A DNA stretch of 64,000 nt from Diadema setosum (lineage: Eukaryota > Echinodermata > Echinoidea > Diadematoida > Diadematidae). The notes beneath the pieces were generated by a model. It searched no databases and was not told the DNA's origin. It saw only the letters and a list, made by a program, of their open reading frames with translations. The stretch spans positions 2,531,972 through 2,595,971 of the forward strand of contig CM067077.1 of NCBI GenBank assembly GCA_033980235.1. The letters run 5' to 3'. The position numbers were made by a program, and so were the translations under genes. Below, in pieces: positions 44,008-54,757 of this stretch. The stretch's first letter is position 1. Each line of letters opens with the position of its first letter.

Positions 44008-47000
44008 ATGGCACATATGCTAGATCGTGATATATATGTGTATGATGATCGAACAGAAAATTGGCAAATACTGTCTGCAAGGAAACCTGGATACTACAAC
44101 AAAGTAACAACTGAGAGAGCCATATATATTCTGTTCACTGGAGGCAATCATTTTGACGCAGTGGAAAGTGTAACTACTGTTCTGTCTAGTACTTTGAATG
44201 GGAAATTACCTGTATTCCATGTGAATTCAGATAGAAGTGTAGAAAATAAGAAGGAAAGTCATGATTTATCATGTGAGATTACTAAAACCCTAACATTAAA
44301 GAAATGTAGTGTTAGAATGAGGAAAATGACACAAAAACAAATAATGGTATCAAACCTGCAAGAGACACAAATTCCATTGCAAAACACATGTGATGAGACA
44401 GTAAATGCGGACATTGATGCATCTGAGGTGAGACAAGTGGGAGAAATAAAAAAGATTGATCTCATGTACAGACCTGTGAATAAATCTGATAGAGAGAAGC
44501 TTTGTTGCAAATTAGGTATAAAGGTTAATGACAAATGTAGCAGTAATGATATGCAAAAAGATATGGTAGAAAGGGATGATATTACTATCCTGTCACAACC
44601 ATTGACTATCTATAGAATTACTGGTGATGGAAATTGCTTTTACAGAGCTATATCATATGTTATATGTGGCAAGGAAGATTCTCACCGTGATGTTCGAAAA
44701 GCAATAGTTAAACATATTTTACAAAACAAGGAAGATTATGTAAGTCTTTTAAGATCAGGATACACAGATATTGTAAAATACATTGGAAAGGAAAGAGTAT
44801 TCAACAATGGCACATGGGCTACAGAATTGGAAATAATGGCCTTATCAAATTTGCTAGATACTGATATATATATATATGAAAATAATGGTTCAAAATGGAA
44901 ATTATTTGGTGCGAGCAAGCTTCAGTTTGGAATTATTACATCACAAAAAGGTATTTACTTGCAACACACAAATGGCAATCATTACGATGTCGTAGAATCT
45001 GTATGTCCAACGATCCAAAAATCAGGTTCATGTCAAAAGCTGTCAAGATCACAAAATATTACTGATATGGAAGCACCTGTGACAAGAAAGAGAAAACTCA
45101 CAACAAAGAGGAAAGTTACAAAACCTGTCAGTGATTGTCAAATCAATGTATTGAACAATGAAGTATTAGAGGATGACATGGAACCTGCAGTTAAAATGAG
45201 TAGGCACACTGAAGAATCTGAAGAAGTTAAAACTACTATGCAGACTACAAAAAGGAAAAAACAAAGAAAAAAAAGGAATGCTAATGTTACCCGACAAAGA
45301 AATAGAGATCAAATGAGAGCACAGAGAGAAAAGAAAAAAAATGAGCAAAGGCAGTTAGAAACAGAATTTTTATCAGATGATCAGCCTTACCTATCCCGCA
45401 AACTTAAAAAAGCAGCTGCAAAGAAAGTAAAATATCAAACAGATGTAACTTATAGGTTAGAAAAGAACGAGGAAATTAAGAAGAGGCAAAAAGACAAGTA
45501 CTCCTTGGATCCCACATTCAGAGAAAGGCTTAAGAAAATGAGGAAGGCTAGTTATCAAAGCAATGCTTTATTCCGAGAAAGGCTTAAGAAATTGAGGAGA
45601 GCTAGATATCAAAACAATGTTTTATTCCGAGAGAGGCTTAAGAAACTGAGGAATGCTAAATATCAAAGCAATGCTTTATTCCGAGAGAGGCTTAAGAAAC
45701 TGAGCAAAGCTAAATATGAAAACAATGCTTTATTCAGAGAGAGGCTTAAGAAGCTGAGGAGAGCTAGATATCAAAACAATGGTTCATTTAGAGAGAGGCT
45801 TAAGAAACTGAGGAAAGCTAGATATCAAAACAATGCTTCATTTAGAGAGAGGCTTAAGAAACTGAGGAAAGCTAGATATCAAAACAATGCTTCATTTAGA
45901 GAGAGGCTTAAGAAACTGAGGAGAGCTAGATATCAAAACAATGCTTTATTCCGAGAAAGGCTTAAGAAACTGAGGAGAGCTAGATATCAAAACAATGCAT
46001 CATTTAGAGAGAGGTGTAAGAAAATTATGAGAAAAGTTTCAAATATCAAGTACAAGACAAATTTTGTGTACAGACAGCAGGTTGCGTTGAGAAATGTGAA
46101 ACAAAAAAAGCGAGAAAAAATGAATATGAGAAATTGTGATCATGTTTTGAAAAAATTTAGGGAAATAATTTCACACGGCCCTGAATATGTATGTTGTGTC
46201 TGTTTGAAATTATTATTCAGAAATCAAGTATTGAAGTGCACGAAGGCAAAATATAATGATTCAAAATGCTTAAAAGAGGAGTACTTGCATACATGCAGTG
46301 ATGACTGTGATGTTGACTGTCAAATAGTAAATTCACCTAGAAATTCTTTATGGATTTGTTACACTTGCCACAGGAAATTATTAGCTGGTAATATGCCTTC
46401 TGAAGCTAGCAGAAATAACTTAGAATTACATGCTATTCCTGCCGAACTTGAAAATCTGAATCAGTTGGAAACACATTTGATTGCACTAAACATTCCATTT
46501 ATGAAAATTTTGAACCTGCCAAAAGGAGGACAGTATGGAGTACATGGCCCAACAGTTTGTGTACCTTCACGCACAGATGAAACTGTAAAGATATTACCTC
46601 GACCAGAGACTGATGATCAATTAATTCGTGTAAAACTGAAGAGGAAACTGTCATATAAAGGACATTATGAATATCAGTTTGTCAAGAAAAAGAATGTGCT
46701 AGCTGCATTGGAATATTTGAGGAAAAATAATAAGTGGTATTCTGATATTGCTATAAATAATGAATGGAGCTCTGATTTATCAGAGAAAAATAGTCAAGCA
46801 GCTTGTGTTGAACCGCTGGATTCAAGTGAAATTAATGATGATGACGATGATGTAGAGGATGATCAAGTTGGACGGTTACAGGGAATTCAGTTAAACACAT
46901 GTTTACAGAAGGTTGATATGAGGCAAGAAGTGCTTGATCAATTTTTCGATGATATTATATGTTGTGCACCTTGTGAAAAGAACAGTCCTGTATCACTGCT

Positions 47001-47442
47001 GATGGATGAGAGTAATGAGGCAAAATGTTTTCCTGCTCTATTTCCAACAGGCCAGCCAACATTTCATGATACTAGGTACATTGACATAACACTTGGTCGT
47101 TATTTACATAATCGTCTGATGCATGTAGACAACAGATTTGCAAAAAATACAGAATATATCTTCTATGCTCAGTGTATTTATGAACTGCAACAAATACTTT
47201 CTAATGTTTCTATAGCTGTCAGAAAAAGCTCAGAGGAAATAGATAATCCCACATCGATGCAGTCTTCAGATCTCAAAGATGCAAGAAAGGTTCGTGAGAT
47301 ACTGGATTCGAATAAAGGATACAAATTTCTGAAACAAATACGGGGAACACCTCCATACTGGCAATCTACACAGAAAGATGTATTAGCAATGGTTAGACAA
47401 CTTGGAAAACCTACATGGTTTGCATCATTTTTCCTCAGCTGA
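44008..47442 (+). CDS. Helentron polyprotein part 2: OTU-1 end, OTU-2, basic repeats, DUF6570-like, Rep start
   Basis: It follows the stop at 44005 in the same frame. Residues 1-55 finish OTU-1, with the catalytic His48 in [13 protein letters not shown]-2 spans about 195-332, with D207-G-N-C210 and His325 in [10 protein letters not shown]; both triads look complete. Residues 350-500 are Lys/Arg-rich. About 504-675 are nine full 18-residue [17 protein letters not shown] units plus a partial one. Residues about 727-925 contain paired cysteines ([21 protein letters not shown]) and a region like DUF6570. From about 1005 the Helitron Rep N-terminus begins with [15 protein letters not shown] and LGKPTWF. 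The frame then ends at TGA 47440-47442 because of a one-base shift in a T5 run near 47430; the Rep domain continues in another frame. Confidence 0.85.
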   Translation: MAHMLDRDIYVYDDRTENWQILSARKPGYYNKVTTERAIYILFTGGNHFDAVESVTTVLSSTLNGKLPVFHVNSDRSVENKKESHDLSCEITKTLTLKKCSVRMRKMTQKQIMVSNLQETQIPLQNTCDETVNADIDASEVRQVGEIKKIDLMYRPVNKSDREKLCCKLGIKVNDKCSSNDMQKDMVERDDITILSQPLTIYRITGDGNCFYRAISYVICGKEDSHRDVRKAIVKHILQNKEDYVSLLRSGYTDIVKYIGKERVFNNGTWATELEIMALSNLLDTDIYIYENNGSKWKLFGASKLQFGIITSQKGIYLQHTNGNHYDVVESVCPTIQKSGSCQKLSRSQNITDMEAPVTRKRKLTTKRKVTKPVSDCQINVLNNEVLEDDMEPAVKMSRHTEESEEVKTTMQTTKRKKQRKKRNANVTRQRNRDQMRAQREKKKNEQRQLETEFLSDDQPYLSRKLKKAAAKKVKYQTDVTYRLEKNEEIKKRQKDKYSLDPTFRERLKKMRKASYQSNALFRERLKKLRRARYQNNVLFRERLKKLRNAKYQSNALFRERLKKLSKAKYENNALFRERLKKLRRARYQNNGSFRERLKKLRKARYQNNASFRERLKKLRKARYQNNASFRERLKKLRRARYQNNALFRERLKKLRRARYQNNASFRERCKKIMRKVSNIKYKTNFVYRQQVALRNVKQKKREKMNMRNCDHVLKKFREIISHGPEYVCCVCLKLLFRNQVLKCTKAKYNDSKCLKEEYLHTCSDDCDVDCQIVNSPRNSLWICYTCHRKLLAGNMPSEASRNNLELHAIPAELENLNQLETHLIALNIPFMKILNLPKGGQYGVHGPTVCVPSRTDETVKILPRPETDDQLIRVKLKRKLSYKGHYEYQFVKKKNVLAALEYLRKNNKWYSDIAINNEWSSDLSEKNSQAACVEPLDSSEINDDDDDVEDDQVGRLQGIQLNTCLQKVDMRQEVLDQFFDDIICCAPCEKNSPVSLLMDESNEAKCFPALFPTGQPTFHDTRYIDITLGRYLHNRLMHVDNRFAKNTEYIFYAQCIYELQQILSNVSIAVRKSSEEIDNPTSMQSSDLKDARKVREILDSNKGYKFLKQIRGTPPYWQSTQKDVLAMVRQLGKPTWFASFFLS
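45517..46035 (+). repeat. In-frame 54-bp tandem repeat coding for basic 18-residue units
   Basis: Nine complete copies and one partial copy encode [17 protein letters not shown] with small changes. The period is 54 bp, exactly 18 codons, so the reading frame is kept. The units are rich in Arg and Lys with regularly spaced hydrophobic residues, consistent with nucleic-acid binding or helical structure. Similar basic repeats occur before DUF6570 in other Helitron-like proteins. Confidence 0.95.
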
Positions 47443-49858
47443 GATGAGATGGCCTGAAGTTATTAATACATTGCTACATCAACAAGGTGATAGAAGAAAA
47501 GCAAATGATCTAGATTGGACAGATAAGTGTAATTTATTAAAGTCAAATCCAGTGACAGTATCTCGTATGTTTGATAAACGCTTTCATGCGTTTTTGAACA
47601 AAGTGATTCTTTCCGAGGCAGAACCTATTGGCAAGATAATTGACTACTTCTACAGAATTGAATTTCAGCAGAGAGGATCTCCACACACACACTGTTTATT
47701 CTGGGTTGAAAATGCACCTAACTTGGGTATTGACCAAGATGAAACTGTCACAGATTTTGTTGATAAATACATATCCTGCAACATTCCATGTGAGGATGAA
47801 GATGAGGAATTATATGAAATAGTGAAGAATGTTCAGCTTCACTCAAAGAAACATTCAAAATCATGCAAGAAAAAGGGAACTTCTTGTAGATTTAATTTTC
47901 CAAGACCACCTTCTGAGAAAACATTTGTTGTGAAGCCTGATGATAATCCAGAAGTTACTGATGAAGCTCAAGATATTCTGTCTACAGTAAAGAATTCATC
48001 ATGTATGGAAGGGAAATGTGATAATGCGAGACAGCTCTTTGAAGTTCTTGGCATGTCTCAAAAGGAATTTGAAGATGCCTATAATGCTGTAGCTACAAAA
48101 GAAGATATAGTCATGAGAAGAAATCCAAAAGATATATGGGTGAATCAATATAATCCATTCTTACTCAGAGCTTGGAATGCCAATATGGATTTGCAGTATA
48201 TAACAAATGAGTATGCCTGCATTGTTTATGTTGTGTCATACATGTCAAAAGCAGAAAGAGAGATGAGTTTGCTCTTGAAAAATGCAGAAAGTGAAATGAA
48301 AGAGGGCAATGAAGATGCTCGAAAAAGTATGAAGGAAATAGGACATGTGTATATGCAAAACCGTGAAGTTTCAGCACAAGAAAGTGTGTATCGTGTTTGT
48401 AGCCTGAGATTGAAAGAATGCTCAAGAAAAGTAGAGTTTATACCTGTTGGACCAAACCCTGTGAGAATGAGTTTACCATTGAGTATTATTCAAAGCAGAC
48501 GAGACGATGATGATAGGAGTCCATGGATGCCAAACAGAATTGATAAATATAAAGCCCGACCTGATGGTTTTGAATTTGAAAATATGTGTTTAGCCACATT
48601 TTGTTCAAAGTATAGACTGCTCAGTGAATCTGATATGAAGGGTAAGAAACAGAAACAGAATGTGTTCAAATTGAGAGATCAGCTGGGCTTTGTACAAAAA
48701 CGATCAAGAACCAATGATGCTGTAGTGAGATATCCTCGTTTTTCACCGACTGTAAGCCCAGAGAAATATTATCAGAGTATACTGCAACTATATTTGCCAT
48801 TCCGCACTGATAAACAGTTAAAACCTAATCAATTTTTGACATATCAGGAATTTTACGAAACTGGATCTGTACGAATGTATAATAAAAACCTGGAAAGTGT
48901 CAAAGTTATTGTCAATGAAAATCTCAGGCAGTTTCAAAAAAATGCTGATATAATTGATCAAGCACAAGAATATCTTGAGAAATTTGGTCCACAAGAAGAT
49001 GCATGGGGATTACTCTGTCCAGAAACAGAAATTGAAAGACATGAAACAGCTAAAATCCATGAAGAAGTTGAAGATACTGACAATGAATTTAGAATCCCAG
49101 ATCTTGAGTCTAAATCTCAGGAGAAAGAGTCATACGGCATAGAATTTCGCTCATGTAGCATTTCGAAAGAAGACAGTAATGTCTTATTAAGAACTATAAA
49201 TAGCAAGCAGCAAAAAGTGTTCTACAAAATACGACAATGGTGTCTTGACAGAGTTAATGGAAAAGAACCTACACCATTTCAGATATTTGTGACAGGTGGT
49301 GCTGGAACAGGAAAAAGTCATCTTGTGAAATGCATATGTAATGAAGGGACAAGAATTCTTAGCAGAATGATGCATAATCCAGATGATATTTCAATTATGA
49401 AAGTAGCTCCAACTGGAATTGCAGCTTACAACATTGATGGTAGTACTATTCATAATGCTCTGTCCATACCCATTTCTGCTACACTGCCATACCAACCGCT
49501 TGGAGAAGAAAAGATAAGTCATCTACGTAATCAGCTGGGTCAACTGCAGATACTAATAATTGATGAAATATCAATGGTTGATCAGAAGCTATTGTGGTAT
49601 ATACATGGACGTTTAAGGCAAATAAAGCAGACACGTGATGATGCTCCATTTGGAAAGGTTTCAGTTATTGCAGTTGGAGATTTCTATCAGTTACCCCCAG
49701 TAAAAGGTACTCCTTTGTATAAAGATACACTGCAAAGTTCTTTATGGACAGACAACTTCTCTATAATTAACTTAGATGAAATAATGAGACAAAAGGATGA
49801 TGCAAAGTTTGCTGTTCTTTTGAACAAATTAAGGATAAAAGAAAAGAAAGATGAATAA
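47435..49858 (+). CDS. Helentron polyprotein part 3: HUH Rep nuclease and PIF1-family helicase
   Basis: This continues the Rep domain directly after the frameshift, with AEMRWPEV. The open frame itself starts at 47402, and residue numbers below count from there. The HUH motif is GSPHTHC (H95, H97). The catalytic tyrosine motif is Y276-VVS-Y280-MSK, with the two tyrosines usual for Helitron Rep; Rep nicks and joins single strands in rolling-circle transposition. The SF1B helicase follows: Walker [10 protein letters not shown] (632-640), APTGIAA, Walker B IDEISM (D721, E722), GDFYQLPPV (from 759) and an IMRQ motif. The frame ends at TAA 49856-49858 shortly after [18 protein letters not shown]. 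Helicase motifs V and VI lie downstream in a third frame, so a second indel sits near 49852-49858. Confidence 0.88.
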   Translation, partial: SAEMRWPEVINTLLHQQGDRRKANDLDWTDKCNLLKSNPVTVSRMFDKRFHAFLNKVILSEAEPIGKIIDYFYRIEFQQRGSPHTHCLFWVENAPNLGIDQDETVTDFVDKYISCNIPCEDEDEELYEIVKNVQLHSKKHSKSCKKKGTSCRFNFPRPPSEKTFVVKPDDNPEVTDEAQDILSTVKNSSCMEGKCDNARQLFEVLGMSQKEFEDAYNAVATKEDIVMRRNPKDIWVNQYNPFLLRAWNANMDLQYITNEYACIVYVVSYMSKAEREMSLLLKNAESEMKEGNEDARKSMKEIGHVYMQNREVSAQESVYRVCSLRLKECSRKVEFIPVGPNPVRMSLPLSIIQSRRDDDDRSPWMPNRIDKYKARPDGFEFENMCLATFCSKYRLLSESDMKGKKQKQNVFKLRDQLGFVQKRSRTNDAVVRYPRFSPTVSPEKYYQSILQLYLPFRTDKQLKPNQFLTYQEFYETGSVRMYNKNLESVKVIVNENLRQFQKNADIIDQAQEYLEKFGPQEDAWGLLCPETEIERHETAKIHEEVEDTDNEFRIPDLESKSQEKESYGIEFRSCSISKEDSNVLLRTINSKQQKVFYKIRQWCLDRVNGKEPTPFQIFVTGGAGTGKSHLVKCICNEGTRILSRMMHNPDDISIMKVAPTGIAAYNIDGSTIHNALSIPISATLPYQPLGEEKISHLRNQLGQLQILIIDEISMVDQKLLWYIHGRLRQIKQTRDDAPFGKVSVIAVGDFYQLPPVKGTPLYKDTLQSSLWTDNFSIINLDEIMRQKDDAKFAVLLNKLRIKEKKDE

Positions 49859-51231
49859 GAATATCTAGTGATGATATAGCAGTTCTTCAATCATGCCAAA
49901 CTGGAGAACAATGTGAGGATGCATTGCATATATATTCTTCAAACAAACAAGTAAATGACTGGAATAAAATAATGCTTCACAAGAAATGCACAAATATCAT
50001 CTGTATTGATGCAGAAGATTCTGAACTCAGTGATGAGGGTAAAAATAACACATGTGACAAACCACGGAGATGTACAAAAGCTTCTTTGCCAGCATATCTT
50101 TGGATTGCTGAAAATTCTAGAGTGATGCTTATCAAAAATGTGAATGTGAGCAAAGGTTTATCAAATGGCTGCATTGGCACTGTAACTGACATAGTAAGAG
50201 TAAATGAAAATGCACGACCTACAAGTGTGCTGGTAAAATTTGACAACGAAAGAGTAGGAACTCAGTCAATAGAAAGGCAACAGGAATCAATTGGAAAAAA
50301 ATATACTAGGAAACAATTTCCCTTGAAATTAGCATACGCATGCACCATACATAAAGTACAAGGCATGACGATGGAAAAAGCTGTCGTTTCTCTGAAAAAT
50401 ATATTTTTGCCCGGACAAGCATATGTAGCTCTGAGCCGTGTTACATCATTATGTGGACTAACAATTGAAGATTTTGATCCAAAAGTTATGTATTGCAATC
50501 CAGTTGTTAAAGAAAGCTTGGAGAGCATGCCAACATTTGTTGATGAAAAGAACATTGACAAAGATGTCTCCATTGCAAGTATGAGTATAATGTTACATAA
50601 CATTCAAGGTCTTAAAGCACATTTCAAAGATATGCAATCAAATTTCTTATTTGGAAATTCTGATATTATTTGTTTAACTGAAACTTGGCTTAATGATGAC
50701 ATTTTTGATGTGAATTTAGATCAGTTTAAAATGTACAATCAGCCTCGGTCAAAATCTTATTCAGATGAAAGTCCTTTATTTTCTGCACTGAAAAATCAAG
50801 CACATGGTGGAGTTGCAGTGTACAGTAAAATCAAATCTATTAGTAGGCTGGATTTACATGTCAATAATCTAGAATATATTACATTTGCTGTAACTTGTCC
50901 TTCATTTCTCATTTCAGTGATATATAGACCTCCTAGATATGACAAGAAACAATTTTGTGAGAAACTGAAGAGATTACTCATAGAATTGCAGCAAAGAAGT
51001 ACAAAATGCATAGTTATTGGTGACTTCAATGAAAATCTGAGACAAGGTTCAAGTGATTCATGTGTGCATAAATTGATGTGTTCTTATGGATATCAACAAC
51101 ATGTACTTGACGCTACTACAGAAGGTGACACATTGATTGATCATGTATATAGCATAGGTATTGATGCACTTCACACTGAAGTTATTCCACTCTACTACAG
51201 TTATCATGAGGCTATTAGAATTCAGTTTTAA
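49858..51231 (+). CDS. Helentron polyprotein part 4: helicase C-terminal motifs and EEP endonuclease
   Basis: The frame is open from 49855 and lacks its own credible ATG, as expected for a frameshifted continuation. EDALHIYSSNKQV is the usual PIF1 sequence after motif IV. AYACTIHKVQGMT (near 50335) and GQAYVALSRV (near 50415) are helicase motifs V and VI. From about 50585 an exonuclease-endonuclease-phosphatase domain begins: HNIQGL, LTETWL, VIYRPP, GDFNEN, LIDHVYS. The last motif, normally SDH, reads S-Y-H at 51199-51207, so the catalytic Asp is replaced by Tyr (TAT at 51202). The endonuclease is therefore likely inactive. The stop TAA 51229-51231 overlaps the TTAA target of the MITE that follows. 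Confidence 0.87.
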   Translation, partial: RISSDDIAVLQSCQTGEQCEDALHIYSSNKQVNDWNKIMLHKKCTNIICIDAEDSELSDEGKNNTCDKPRRCTKASLPAYLWIAENSRVMLIKNVNVSKGLSNGCIGTVTDIVRVNENARPTSVLVKFDNERVGTQSIERQQESIGKKYTRKQFPLKLAYACTIHKVQGMTMEKAVVSLKNIFLPGQAYVALSRVTSLCGLTIEDFDPKVMYCNPVVKESLESMPTFVDEKNIDKDVSIASMSIMLHNIQGLKAHFKDMQSNFLFGNSDIICLTETWLNDDIFDVNLDQFKMYNQPRSKSYSDESPLFSALKNQAHGGVAVYSKIKSISRLDLHVNNLEYITFAVTCPSFLISVIYRPPRYDKKQFCEKLKRLLIELQQRSTKCIVIGDFNENLRQGSSDSCVHKLMCSYGYQQHVLDATTEGDTLIDHVYSIGIDALHTEVIPLYYSYHEAIRIQF

Positions 51232-51985
51232 CCCTAACTAGGCCGGGCTATTTAGGTAGTTGATAGAGCCGGGGGGGGGCCTCCCAGGCCCCCCCTCCAG
51301 ATCTCGGCCGTCGACCGCGCGATCGCGACGAAAATTGGCACACACATTGCCTATGATGTAATCTAAAATACCATGAAGTTAATTTTTCAAAAAATTATCA
51401 TTTATGCTAATTTATGCATAATGATGCATGAAATCAGACTATTTGGTATAAATCACAAAATAAAGCTCAAAACAGGCACATTTTTTGTGTAAATATTCTT
51501 TTTAGTGTCCTTAGCAAATGTAATGAAAAAAAATTGTGATATCAGAAAAAATTCTTAAGTATTTTATTGTTTTTTTGAATTTCTTATGTATTTCTTTGTT
51601 TTTCGACTTTATGTTTTTCATTGTTTTTTCGATGAAATTTGTTCGCGACATCGCTCCAAACAAGAAAATATGTTATTCATTGATTTTAATCAATAAAACA
51701 CCAAAATAATTATGCTTTTATGAAATTTGCCTGCAAGCACAGTTTGCATTGAAATTGTACACGAATTCACATTTTTGAGCAATTTTTGGTCTGACATGCA
51801 TGTACATATTTATGCGTAACTTCGGAACCGCGCGCCCGGGCGTCGCAAATTTGGTGTCAAAAGATGCGCAAGACTCGAAAGAAAAAAGTCATGAAATGTC
51901 GCGGTGATAGCTTTTTGCGATTGCGATACATCGCGCGTAACGTCGAGGGGGGGGCCTCGGAGGCCCCCCCCCGGCCTAGTTAGGG
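51232..51985. mobile_element. piggyBac-type MITE with TTAA target-site duplication
   Basis: The ends read CCCTAACTAGGCCGG and its inverse CCGGCCTAGTTAGGG. TTAA duplicates flank it at 51228-51231 and 51986-51989. CCC ends with TTAA duplication are the hallmark of piggyBac elements. Just inside each end lie GC-rich palindromes (GGGGGCCTCC..GGCCCCC, and the same type near 51950). No transposase is encoded. Confidence 0.88.
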
Positions 51986-51989
51986 TTAA

Positions 51990-53435
51990 TGAATTTTCTT
52001 TTTATGAGTAACATTGTCTGTGTATTCAAAGTAATTTCACATACAATGTATACTCAAATCACTTAGAATGTATTTTCATTATATATATACAAATTGTATT
52101 TCATTTTGTAATACAGAATAAGGTAAACAGAACAATGTGAGATAAGTAGAGTATACAACAATAATGACAGCCAGACACGTTATCCATTGACATGTACGCT
52201 TGTCCATTACAATGTCTGCTACTAATAATATGCAATGACCAAAAGTGCAAAGAATTGAGGGATGCACTCAAAATATGCTTGTGAATATGAAACGAGACCT
52301 GAACAACGTAAGCAAGACTAGTGAACAGAAAATAGTAGCATTACAAGACAAAAAGTGACAAGACTAACTTCAAAACAACTGAATAGACAAGACATAATAT
52401 GACAGAAACAATGATCTTTGATTTTTCTTGATTTATTCCTTTTTTGGTAATGCATGACAAGGTGAAAGAAAGAGACAACAATTGTAGCATTGCAGAAATG
52501 ACTGATAGATACTCTAATCCTAAACTGAAATGTATTAAAACTAAATGAAACAGGTATAGAAATGAAACAGAACCGACAAAGAAGAGACATAACAACTGAT
52601 GTAGAAAAGAAATATAACATTGCCCAGAGAATTATTGTTTTCACTTTTTGAAACTTGATTTTCCATTATGATTTTTTCAAAAGTGTAATGTAGGCTCCTT
52701 TATTCATTCAGAAAATCAAATGCTTCTAAGGAAAAGCTTGTTTTATGGTATGATAAGTATAAAGAGCAGAAGAAAATCAATGGAAAGAAAGTAATGTAAA
52801 AAGAATTGTGTATCTTATGCAAAATCGTGATGTGCATTCACGTGTTGTAATGTACATTATTGAATACTTCATACATGTAAGACTGCCAATACACAGAGTG
52901 ACACCTTTGACTGATCACGTATAACAAGATTTCAATCTATCATGTATGTGGTATATGTGTAGCACAGCTTTTGAATTACTTGATTGCTATGATTTAAATT
53001 AGTCTTTGCCAGCCATTGTAATGCAAGGAGCTGATGAAATAACACCTTAGTCTTGGACTATTGCATGTAATATTTTAATGGCTTTCCTTTGCCTGATGAA
53101 GGTTGAACTGGTCTGTGTTTGTGCCTGACATGTCCATGCTTTCATCCAACTGTCTTAAGAGGTAAGTTTTTCTTTTCTTCTCCTATCCCATTTATATAAT
53201 ATCTTGTAAGATAGGCACTATAACTTTTGTAAAAGACATGCTCTCAATGTTATTCAGTGTTCAGCTACTCATTGTAATTATCTCTATAGAATGTGTATTT
53301 TGGAGTTTTATGAAATGCAGTCCATTCAAAAATGTATGTACACCTGTACAGAATTGTTTTGAATTATTCAATTTTTTTTTAATCTTTCTAGTCATGTTTC
53401 TTTTACTGTAAGTGCTTGTCAAAAAATTTTTTTCC
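51990..53435. other. AT-rich non-coding stretch, possibly the 3' part of the Helentron
   Basis: No gene or repeat family is recognised. By position this may be the 3' untranslated and terminal region of the Helentron. I could not find a convincing terminal hairpin or end motif. Confidence 0.35.
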
Positions 53436-54003
53436 ATGAGATTCATTGGGGCGGCCACATATTACCGTCGCTTTTGCCATATTTTCTCAGATGTTGTGGC
53501 ACCCTTGACTGATCTCCAGCTGAAGAATATGAAGTACTAGTGGTCAGCCACATGCCAGTCTGCGTTTGACCAAGTGAAGGCAATCCTGTCGAGTGGTCCT
53601 GTATTGGCAGCGCCGCACTTCAAGAAAGGCTTCAGCCTAGCTGTCGATGCCAGCGATGTCGAAGCAGGCGCCATATTGATGCAAGCTGATGACGATGGAG
53701 TGGACAGACTAGTCTGCCACTTTTCAAAGAAGTTCAATGCCCACCAGCGGAAGTATTCTACCGTTGAGAAGGAGACCCTGAGCGTTAATTCTTTCGCTCA
53801 GCTATGTTGATGTATATGTGGGCAGCATAACTCAACCGGTTGTTGTATGGACTGACCACAACCCACTGACATTCGTCAACAGAATGAGAAACAAAAATCA
53901 GAGACTGATGCGATGGAGTTTAATCCTACAGGAGTATAACCTTGACATTAAGTACATTCGCGGAAAGGAAAACATTGTCACAGACACCCTTTCTCATGCT
54001 TAA
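53436..54003 (+). pseudogene. Ty3/Gypsy reverse transcriptase-RNase H fragment
   Basis: Conceptual translation from 53436 gives MRFIGAATYYRRFCHIFSDV, the end of a Gypsy reverse transcriptase thumb, then SAFDQVKAILSSGPVLAAP and the RNase H motif LAVDASDVEAGAIL. The strand continues with FSKKFNAHQRKYSTVEKE. An in-frame TAG lies at about 53535, and the frame shifts near 53800. The second part (53818-54003) has VVVWTDHNPLTFVNRM, QRLMRWSLILQEYNLDI and IRGKENIVTDTLSHA. RNase H acidic residues are visible (VDAS, TDHN). Gag, protease, most of RT, integrase and LTRs are missing. It is a dead fragment. Confidence 0.92.
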
Positions 54004-54543
54004 TTGAGACATCTCAATATTTTGTCTCGTTGCCAGATGCAACAATTGTGCAAGTGTATTTTATATTTGTAACACTTTCAACTGGTGTAATTTTGTTTTT
54101 GCAAGTACTCAGGACAGTGTGTACATCAATATGTATGTATGTTGCATACACTATAATTGTGATGCCAACAGCATGAATGGCACTTTGAGTGTGTAAATAA
54201 CAATAATATGGAAGTATTTTCAGACATGTTTGTGTAAGTGCGGAAACACAGCAAGCTATATTTGTGCTTTAAAAAGTCACTTTCCAAAAGAAGACATTAT
54301 GAAGGCTGTGTTAAGTTACGGTAGCCATCAATAGTTGTCAAGAATGTGAGTTGTTGGTAAAATAACTTCAAACAGGTAGTGTTGCTGTTTGTATAGAGAA
54401 TGTGGTGTATTGAGTAATGTAGGTTTAGTTCAGGTATTTGAAGTTTCATACTTGTACATGTACAGGTATTGGTTGAATTTGTTGTGGCATATACCCTAAG
54501 TTGATTGGATGTTGCCTTTTGGATCCATTTAGCATGTATATGG
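54004..54543. other. Unassigned stretch after the Gypsy fragment
   Basis: No integrase, LTR or other gene is seen. The sequence is AT-rich and without clear repeats. Confidence 0.4.
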
Positions 54544-54757
54544 TACTGTAAAAGTGTTTTCTTTCGCATACAGAAACTTTTGCGGTTTCCATCGGTGCCA
54601 ACTTTTTCGCGTGTGTTTAAATTCGCGGTCGGTAATGTAGCGTTGTAACAAGCAACGAGTTCAAAACATTTTCGCGTGATGTTAAATTCGCGGTTCGACC
54701 TCAAAGCGCAAAAAGCGTGAAAATAAAACTACTGCAAAAGAAACCACTTTTACAGTA
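54544..54757. mobile_element. TA-flanked MITE with TTCGCG motifs, copy 2
   Basis: The left end TACTGTAAAAGTGTTTTCTT is mirrored at the right end (AAGAAACCACTTTTACAGTA) with few differences. If TA is the target duplication, the termini start CTGTAAAAGTG. The interior has ATTCGCGGT and TTTTCGCGTG motifs, as in the copy at 32666. The length of about 214 bp fits a Tc1/mariner-type MITE. Confidence 0.75.

Larger units (their letters stand above)
41002..51231 (+). mobile_element. Helentron-type rolling-circle transposon, coding core
   Basis: One interrupted reading frame of about 10.2 kb encodes an N-terminal PHD finger, a C76-like protease, two OTU domains, basic repeats, a DUF6570-like region, HUH Rep, SF1 helicase and C-terminal EEP endonuclease. 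Rep plus helicase defines Helitrons; the fused EEP endonuclease defines the Helentron branch found in fish, sea urchins and other animals. The DNA termini are not identified. The minisatellites upstream (38774-39575, 40605-40765) and the AT-rich stretch downstream (51990-53430) may be parts of the element. Three reading-frame breaks and one altered active-site residue suggest a recently inactivated copy, or partly assembly errors. Confidence 0.9.

Noticed and set aside
41286..51029. Minus-strand and other-frame open frames across the Helentron
   Set aside because: They are shadows of the long plus-strand polyprotein, with no motifs or starts of their own.
52318..52644. 108-codon minus-strand hydrophobic frame as a membrane protein
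   Set aside because: Its composition follows the purine-rich plus strand, and there is no promoter, splice or domain support.
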